Part shown: piece after piece, positions 38,249 to 41,917 of the stretch
Position numbering within the stretch: position 1 is the stretch's first letter
Layout of the letters: each line of letters begins with the position of its first letter
From: a virus
IMG/VR virus record: IMGVR_UViG_3300037427_001752
Span: 1 to 41,917 of that record
DNA length: 41,917 bases
Reading direction: 5' to 3' (one strand)
Position numbers and translations under genes: made by a program
The notes under the pieces: generated by a model
The model's input: only the letters and a program-made list of their open reading frames with translations
The model's database searches: none
Told to the model about the DNA's origin: nothing

Positions 38249-38692
38249 TTATGCTACATTCTCCATTCGTGTCATTAATCTTTCGGCTCGATTTGTTACT
38301 TGTTGGTACCACTTTGAATCTCGCCCCTCTTCTGCTGCTTGTTTCCAATCCTGCTCATACAATGCCCGACTGAAGTTTTTGAACTTCGACAGGCGAGGCC
38401 TGCCCATGTTGAACATCATATTAATTAGTATTTCTTTTACTTCTTGTGGCGCACTCATAAACCAAGGATAGAGTATGGTGCATTCATTAGCTGCGGTATT
38501 TAAGTCTTGTTCTAGGCACTCTTCTACTCGTTCTTTGGATACTTTCTCTCCTTCTGGATAGTGATACTCTTTATCTGTGCGTAAAATTAGATGCCCTACT
38601 CCGAACGTAGGATATCCTAGATGATCCTTGTATATCTGGTACACCACACCTTCATCTAACTTGATCTGCTCTTTTAAATTTTGTGTTATCAT
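38249..38692 (-). CDS. GH24 phage lysozyme (T4-type endolysin)
   Basis: This 147-aa protein shows the T4 lysozyme catalytic triad pattern: Glu in IKLDEGVVYQIYKDHLGYPT with Asp nine residues on and Thr six after that (E-x8-D-x5-T), then FGVGHLI. NMMFNMGRPRLSKFKNFSRA and the terminal ...WYQQVTNRAERLMTRM are further hallmarks. It cleaves the MurNAc-GlcNAc bond of peptidoglycan. No signal peptide is present, so it needs a holin. It lies downstream of the spanin genes in the same operon. Confidence 0.92.
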   Translation of the reverse strand: MITQNLKEQIKLDEGVVYQIYKDHLGYPTFGVGHLILRTDKEYHYPEGEKVSKERVEECLEQDLNTAANECTILYPWFMSAPQEVKEILINMMFNMGRPRLSKFKNFSRALYEQDWKQAAEEGRDSKWYQQVTNRAERLMTRMENVA

Positions 38693-39000
38693 TAATATAC
38701 CTTTATTAAATCCCAGTTCATAGGTTCTTCTGACCGTATTTCTACGGGATGTTTTTCCATGTCCACAAACTTTATTAGTTTTGGACTTATTTTGTTTACT
38801 TTAATAGCTTTATAACTCTTAGCAACTCTACGATAGCTTGTGTTGCCTTCTGCATCTACTTCTTTTGCCGCTACAAACCAGATCGTTAAATGATATTCTT
38901 CATAGATTATCTTCTTCCACCATCTAACAAGCCAGTTTTCTTTTGGTACTGCTACTTGTACAGTGTTTTTTCGTGCTGGAAGTTCTACTCCTCCGCCCAT
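38692..39000 (-). CDS. Conserved phage protein in the lysis operon
   Basis: This 102-aa protein is coupled to both neighbours by one-base overlaps. It begins MGGGVELPARKNTVQVAVPK and then has a Trp-rich ENWLVRWWKKIIYEEYHLTI and a C-terminal FVDMEKHPVEIRSEEPMNWD. The pattern resembles small hypothetical proteins of marine myophages. No transmembrane segment is evident, so it is not an obvious holin. Function unknown. Confidence 0.6.
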   Translation of the reverse strand: MGGGVELPARKNTVQVAVPKENWLVRWWKKIIYEEYHLTIWFVAAKEVDAEGNTSYRRVAKSYKAIKVNKISPKLIKFVDMEKHPVEIRSEEPMNWDLIKVY

Positions 39001-39512
39001 TAATTTCCTCCGAACATCTTCGGGAGCTTAAAGCCACTTGTCTTCTCTGTGATAGCTTCCTTAAACTCTTCTTGGCTCGGAGCAGTTTCTTGGTCTGCCT
39101 GTAGCTCTGCATTCTTTTCAAGCCACTCTTCAGCTTCGTCAGCTGCATCTGTAGCCTTTCTGTAATACAGTATAATTTCTTTTTGCTGGCGAATAAACCT
39201 GCGTATCTCTTGCAAGTTATAGGCCATACTTTCATAGCCTGTAGGTGTGAGAGCGATTACTACGAACTCTGCACCCAATAGTTCTTCTACTCTTGCAACT
39301 GCTTCTTCGTAGTTATTTTTTGTAATAATAAACCACGTCACATCTTGCATAGTTATTTCTTGAGGTAAAGGAGGCTGATAGATGTCTAACTTGACTTCTT
39401 CAGTTATAACCTTTACAGGCGGTGGAGGTGTGAAATCTACGGTCGGTAGAACACTACATCCACTACTCAGGAGTATCGTAAGACAACTCGTCGCTAGTAT
39501 CGTCTGCTTCAT
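39000..39512 (-). CDS. Lipoprotein, probable outer-membrane spanin
   Basis: This 170-aa protein begins with a lipoprotein signal peptide (KQTILATSCLTILLSSGC, lipobox L-S-S-G-C) and then a Pro-rich stretch (TVDFTPPPPVKVITEEVKLD, QPPLPQE), as in Rz1-type o-spanins. A later helical part (YNLQEIRRFIRQQKEIILYY) may meet the i-spanin coiled coil. It overlaps the i-spanin gene by 50 bases, the classical Rz/Rz1 arrangement. It is longer than typical Rz1 proteins, which may have an additional domain. The role is to fuse the outer and inner membranes at lysis. Confidence 0.75.
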   Translation of the reverse strand: MKQTILATSCLTILLSSGCSVLPTVDFTPPPPVKVITEEVKLDIYQPPLPQEITMQDVTWFIITKNNYEEAVARVEELLGAEFVVIALTPTGYESMAYNLQEIRRFIRQQKEIILYYRKATDAADEAEEWLEKNAELQADQETAPSQEEFKEAITEKTSGFKLPKMFGGN

Positions 39513-39915
39513 CTAATTCCCTACTGTCTGCTTCCACTTGGCGAAATACTTTCGCCGTGCCATTATTAATTTTAGGCTCCATATACTCTGGTCTTGACCT
39601 TGCAGTCTTGGCTAGGCTATGTCGTTTAAATACATCTAAATACTTATTCTTCTCCATTTCTAAAGCACTTGCCTTTTTAGTAAGCTCACCAAAGGCTTGA
39701 GCCTGGGCTTTCATTTGCTTTTCCATGTTCTTAATAGTATTTATATTAGTTTGTGCAGCTGTTTGAAGAGCTACATTCTGCTGGGTTGCTGCTGCTATTT
39801 CCATTTGTTGTTGGTTGATACGGTTATCTTTTTCCTTTACTACTATCTTATGGTATCCAAACCCCGCACCTCCGACAATCAAAAGTATTGGCAGCATTTT
39901 AATCATTCCAAACAT
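39463..39915 (-). CDS. Probable inner-membrane spanin
   Basis: This 150-aa protein has an N-terminal transmembrane anchor (IKMLPILLIVGGAGFGYH) followed by a long periplasmic coiled coil rich in Gln, Ala and Asn (QQMEIAAATQQNVALQTAAQ, KNMEKQMKAQAQAFGELTKK). The end is KRHSLAKTARSRPEYMEPKI and an acidic tail. This is the Rz-like i-spanin plan. The last 50 bases overlap the lipoprotein gene. It belongs to the P7 operon. Confidence 0.75.
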   Translation of the reverse strand: MFGMIKMLPILLIVGGAGFGYHKIVVKEKDNRINQQQMEIAAATQQNVALQTAAQTNINTIKNMEKQMKAQAQAFGELTKKASALEMEKNKYLDVFKRHSLAKTARSRPEYMEPKINNGTAKVFRQVEADSRELDEADDTSDELSYDTPE

Positions 39916-39942
39916 AGTTTTTCCACTTCCTAGAGTATAACT

Positions 39943-40101
39943 CTACCTTGGCACTTCATCATCGACTTCTAGTAATCCACGTTCTACTAGATAGTTGACT
40001 GTACCTTCTATTCCCACTTTTTTACCCAGATGCCAGCAATGCGCTCCACACCCGATAAGGCAAAAAGCAAATACTATAAAGCCAGCAATTGTTGTTTCCA
40101 T
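39943..40101 (-). CDS. 52-aa membrane microprotein, first gene of the P7 operon
   Basis: The ATG at 40101 follows GGAGAACTAAT. The product, METTIAGFIVFAFCLIGCGA then HCWHLGKKVGIEGTVNYLVE and RGLLEVDDEVPR, has one transmembrane segment and a conserved-looking cytoplasmic tail (G-I-E-x-x-V-x-Y-L-V-E-x-G-x-L-E-V). The same build is common in marine phages. Being first in the lysis operon, it might be a small holin or antiholin, but this is a guess. Confidence 0.65.
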   Translation of the reverse strand: METTIAGFIVFAFCLIGCGAHCWHLGKKVGIEGTVNYLVERGLLEVDDEVPR

Positions 40102-40138
40102 ATTAGTTCTCCATTGGGTATTATTTTCAGATGGGTAT

Positions 40139-40167
40139 ATTATACTTCATATTAACACTCATGTCAA
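40139..40167 (-). promoter_or_regulatory. Promoter P7 (sigma70-type), divergent with P8
   Basis: On the - strand: TTGACA (40167-40162), 17-base spacer, TATAAT (40144-40139). It fires away from P8; their -35 boxes are only 35 bases apart, so a protein bound between them could control both. It drives the lysis, thyX and SET genes. Confidence 0.9.
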
Positions 40168-40202
40168 GAAACATTTTTGGCATGTGCAGTAAAAAATAGT
40201 TC

Positions 40203-40231
40203 TTGACATCAACGTCATTCTTTAGTATAAT
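40203..40231 (+). promoter_or_regulatory. Promoter P8 (sigma70-type), predicted leaderless transcript
   Basis: TTGACA (40203-40208), 17-base spacer, TATAAT (40226-40231), then AGTTGC and the ATG at 40238. Transcription should begin at about the A of the ATG. It is the only one of the eight promoters pointing right. Confidence 0.9.
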
Positions 40232-40237
40232 AGTTGC

Positions 40238-40423
40238 ATGAAAAATTATAAAAAGAAACCATGGAGTAAGCAAGAAAGGCTTCTATTAGTTAATAACTAT
40301 TATTTAGTTACTAAACAAAACCTATATGTAATCCTTCCAGATCGAACTCCTAACGCAATAACAAAGCAAGTTGCATACTTAAAGGCTAAGAGGTGGCCGT
40401 TTAAACGTGAAAGTAAAAGTTAG
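40238..40423 (+). CDS. Small HTH (SANT/Myb-like) protein, leaderless mRNA predicted
   Basis: This 61-aa protein begins KKKPWSKQERLLLVNNYYLV, then TKQNLYVILPDRTPNAITKQ and a basic end. The W-S-x-x-E...L-P-x-R-T-x-N-A-I pattern is a small Myb/SANT-like helix-turn-helix found in many phage regulators. The ATG lies 6 bases after the P8 -10 box, so no ribosome binding site can be in the transcript. It overlaps the bS21 gene by 17 bases. It may regulate phage promoters. Confidence 0.7.
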   Translation: MKNYKKKPWSKQERLLLVNNYYLVTKQNLYVILPDRTPNAITKQVAYLKAKRWPFKRESKS

Positions 40424-40607
40424 AAACAATAATATAGAAACTGCTCTGAGAGCCTTCAAGAAGAAAGCAAGTGAAATCGTGTTTGAATATCGAGAACGAC
40501 AGTACTACGATAGCCCAAGCGCAAAACGACATCGAGCTAAAAAAGCGGCACAAACTCGTGAGAAGAGACGCCAAGCTCAAGATAAAACACCAACAAGGAA
40601 ATACTAA
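40407..40607 (+). CDS. rpsU: Ribosomal protein bS21
   Basis: This 66-aa protein starts at GTG (40407). It matches bacterial S21 over its length: KVKVRNNNIETALRAFKKKA, then a VFEYRERQYYDSPSAKRHRA stretch and KKAAQTREKRRQ. Compare the bacterial pattern V-R-E-N-E...A-L-R-x-F-K-R...R-R-x-x-Y-E-x-P-x-x-x-R-x-R-K. bS21 sits on the 30S platform near the anti-Shine-Dalgarno end of 16S rRNA and affects initiation. Phage bS21 genes are known from marine viruses and are thought to exchange into host ribosomes. It is coupled to both neighbours, its stop overlapping the MazG-like start by one base. Confidence 0.88.
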   Translation: MKVKVRNNNIETALRAFKKKASEIVFEYRERQYYDSPSAKRHRAKKAAQTREKRRQAQDKTPTRKY

Positions 40608-40996
40608 TGACACAAGTACAAGGAACTAACTTCGAATTGGTCGGGGACTTTATGGAAGCAATGGGACAAGATATTGAAATGCGTCCTATTCTTCCAGAAG
40701 ATCATATACAAAAACTAAGGTTTGACCTGATTGAAGAAGAACTTGACGAGTTAAAACTTGGAATGGATAACCAAAATTTAATAGAAGTTGCTGACGCACT
40801 TACTGATCTACTTTATGTGATTTATGGGGCAGGACAAGCCTTTGGAATCGACTTAGATGAGTGCTTTCAAGAGGTACACTGTAGCAACATGAGTAAATTA
40901 GGGGAAGATGGACGACCAATAAAAAGGGAAGATGGCAAGGTATTAAAACCTGACACATACTTCCCTCCAAATTTAAAAGATATTTTGTACGAATAG
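40607..40996 (+). CDS. MazG-like nucleotide pyrophosphohydrolase
   Basis: This 129-aa all-alpha NTP pyrophosphohydrolase has the metal motif RFDLIEEELDELKLGMDNQN (E-E-x-x-E-L/E-x-x-x-G) and the second acidic pair VADALTDLLYVIYGAGQAFG (D-x-x-x-D). The C-terminal part (CSNMSKLGEDGRPIKREDGK, VLKPDTYFPPNL) is typical of the phage MazG/phosphoribosyl-ATP pyrophosphohydrolase-like group. It hydrolyses (d)NTPs or alarmones to monophosphates. It is the last gene of the P8 operon, abutting the tRNA that is read in the other direction. Confidence 0.9.
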   Translation: MTQVQGTNFELVGDFMEAMGQDIEMRPILPEDHIQKLRFDLIEEELDELKLGMDNQNLIEVADALTDLLYVIYGAGQAFGIDLDECFQEVHCSNMSKLGEDGRPIKREDGKVLKPDTYFPPNLKDILYE

Positions 40997-41070
40997 TGGC
41001 AGGTCAGTAGGGACTTGAACCCCAACGAACGGTTTTGGAGACCGCTATGCTACCATTACATCACTGACCT
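40997..41070 (-). tRNA. tRNA-Trp (anticodon CCA)
   Basis: The - strand folds into a full cloverleaf: acceptor AGGTCAG/CTGACCT (7 perfect pairs), D arm ATGT/GCAT with a GG-containing loop, anticodon stem GCGGT/ACCGT with loop CTCCAAA (anticodon CCA), T arm TGGGG/CCCTA with loop TTCAAGT, discriminator G and an encoded CCA end. Anticodon CCA reads UGG. The 5' end overlaps the stop of the hydrolase gene by 2 bases, and the 3' CCA abuts the MazG-like gene stop. Confidence 0.95.
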
Positions 41071-41521
41071 ATTTATCTGTATAGAATATATGGTCGCCTA
41101 TTACCGCTGTGCGGTGGTAAGCGTCAGCCCAGTACGGTTGTACTTTGTGGCTGTGATACCAGTATGTATCCTCTGGAACTGTACCCTGCCATCCTTGGCT
41201 CATCACTACATACGCTACTGTATAACATACGTTCCAGTAATACTTATCCTTAGGTCTGTCACTTTTACCATCACAAAACCAACTAAACTGACAGATCCAT
41301 TGATTTTGCACTACTTTTCGTTGCTTTACTACTGAACAAATGTCATTAGGCCAACGTCTATCGTTTACGCGGTTCAGAGTAACCTCTGCAACCGCATACA
41401 TGCCTAAAAAGTCTTGATTACGAGCTTCGTAGTAAATGTTCTTAGCGAGACATTCTACTTCATTTGCCTCTGCTGGTACTGCTATAAATGCACATATTAA
41501 CGCCGCAATTACTTTCCTCAT
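41069..41521 (-). CDS. Secreted SleB-type cell-wall hydrolase
   Basis: This 150-aa protein has an N-terminal Sec signal peptide (RKVIAALICAFIAVPAEA). The cell-wall hydrolase (PF07486, SleB) pattern follows: CLAKNIYYEARNQDFLGMYA with its catalytic Glu, VAEVTLNRVNDRRWPNDICS, and a C-terminal W-Y-H-S-H-K-V-x-P-x-W. It probably cuts peptidoglycan glycan strands. A signal peptide on a phage lysin means export by host Sec rather than through a holin. It is the second lysin in the window, away from the GH24 lysozyme. Confidence 0.88.
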   Translation of the reverse strand: MRKVIAALICAFIAVPAEANEVECLAKNIYYEARNQDFLGMYAVAEVTLNRVNDRRWPNDICSVVKQRKVVQNQWICQFSWFCDGKSDRPKDKYYWNVCYTVAYVVMSQGWQGTVPEDTYWYHSHKVQPYWADAYHRTAVIGDHIFYTDK

Positions 41522-41533
41522 ATAGTGACTCCA

Positions 41534-41806
41534 TTACTTTTTGGATTGAAATACCCTCCATAATGTTTCTATATCCCAGTTGGGACTGTTGTTCACTTCA
41601 AGTTGTCTTACTCTTCCCGAATAATTACTTCCGGGAGTTCTGCGTTTTTTCTCTGTCTCTATTCTACAGGCAAGTTCTGCCAGTTCCATACTAAAAAATA
41701 TGCCTATAATATAGGAGTGGTCAGAATGTTGGTACTCACCCTCCTCCGGCTCTCTTTCCTCACATGCTTCCGCAACCCATACTATCAAGCTACTTGCTGG
41801 CATTTC
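41534..41806 (-). CDS. Conserved phage hypothetical protein
   Basis: The frame is open to 41875, but the ATG at 41806 has AAGG six bases upstream and makes MPASSLIVWVAEACEEREPE, then GEYQHSDHSYIIGIFFSMEL. The V-W-V-x-E-A...H-S-Y-I-I-G-x-F start resembles small proteins widespread in phages. The earlier part would overlap the next upstream gene by 86 bases. The 90-aa product is acidic in its first half and basic at the end. No function is known. Confidence 0.6.
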   Translation of the reverse strand, partial: EMPASSLIVWVAEACEEREPEEGEYQHSDHSYIIGIFFSMELAELACRIETEKKRRTPGSNYSGRVRQLEVNNSPNWDIETLWRVFQSKK

Positions 41807-41917
41807 GTACCTTCGGGGAGTTAGGCTTTCTTTTCGCTCTATAACTACCGTGGGATACAGTCTTTCTGCCTTCACGTCTCATACGAATGGTTTCTTCTCT
41901 TGTCATCGGTCTAATCG
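41790..41917 (-). CDS. Partial small basic protein at the window edge
   Basis: The frame is open from the right edge of the window to the stop at 41790-41792. An internal ATG at 41906 gives MTREETIRMRREGRKTVSHG followed by SYRAKRKPNSPKVRNASK, but no ribosome binding site lies in the few bases visible before it, so the start may be outside. The product is strongly basic and could bind nucleic acid. It overlaps the next gene by 17 bases. Confidence 0.5.
   Translation of the reverse strand, partial: IRPMTREETIRMRREGRKTVSHGSYRAKRKPNSPKVRNASK

Noticed and set aside
1-41917. CRISPR array or integration module
   Set aside because: No regularly spaced direct repeats, integrase, excisionase or att-like repeat pair was seen. 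The tRNA gene is complete on its own and not flanked by an integrase.

Overview
The window is a 41.9 kb piece of a tailed double-stranded DNA phage that very probably infects a marine or aquatic Gram-negative bacterium. Evidence for a phage is a block of tail-fibre genes, a complete phage-type replisome, lysis genes with a spanin pair, and genes packed with 1-14 nt overlaps. A Gram-negative host follows from the spanins and from a full-length TonB-dependent outer-membrane receptor. A gammaproteobacterial host is only a guess, from an IscU very close to the enterobacterial type. No integrase, excisionase or lysogeny repressor is seen, so a lytic life style is likely for what is visible.

Layout. 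(1) 1-11181, + strand: late structural region, a modular array of tail-fibre, adhesin and fibre-chaperone genes, with signs of duplication. It ends at a strong hairpin terminator (11186-11205) shared with the opposing operon. (2) 11209-21751, - strand: one long operon from promoter P1 (21723-21751). In transcription order it holds a hypothetical gene, a putative ssDNA-binding protein, SbcD/SbcC-like recombination nuclease, a PDDEXK nuclease, flap endonuclease, NrdA, a small membrane protein, NrdB, a 55-aa protein and finally a TonB-dependent receptor. (3) 21763-28771, - strand, from P2: two small proteins, a 42-aa protein, primase, DNA polymerase I family enzyme, membrane protein, IscU, microproteins, PhoH and a UvsW/D10-like helicase that seems to start at AUA. 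(4) 28782-33914, - strand, from P3, P4 and P5: a DnaB-like helicase, a multi-HTH regulator, both halves of a split NAD-dependent DNA ligase, a PC4-like coactivator and a small HTH protein. (5) 33911-37229, - strand, from P6: conserved small genes, a dATP/dGTP diphosphohydrolase-type protein, an HTH protein, an HNH endonuclease and a 2OG-Fe(II) oxygenase. (6) 37237-40167, - strand, from P7: a membrane microprotein, i-spanin, o-spanin, GH24 lysozyme, ThyX and a SET-domain protein. (7) 40203-40996, + strand, from P8: a small HTH protein, ribosomal protein bS21 and a MazG-like pyrophosphohydrolase. (8) 40997-41917, - strand: tRNA-Trp(CCA), a secreted SleB-type cell-wall hydrolase and two small genes.

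The replication set (split NAD ligase, D10/D12/D13/D15-like proteins, PC4 homologue) recalls phage T5, while the fibres recall marine cyanophage and pelagiphage fibres. Eight near-identical sigma70-type promoters, all with TTGACA-N17-TATAAT and a shared A-rich upstream box, organise the non-structural genes.

Two themes stand out. First, metal handling: a phage-borne TonB receptor, an IscU scaffold, an iron-dependent oxygenase and an amicyanin-like copper-site motif inside a tail fibre. Second, altered translation initiation: a phage bS21, a tRNA-Trp, two promoters that should make leaderless mRNAs (one heading the bS21 operon), and a likely AUA-initiated helicase. Both themes are inferences from gene content and need testing.
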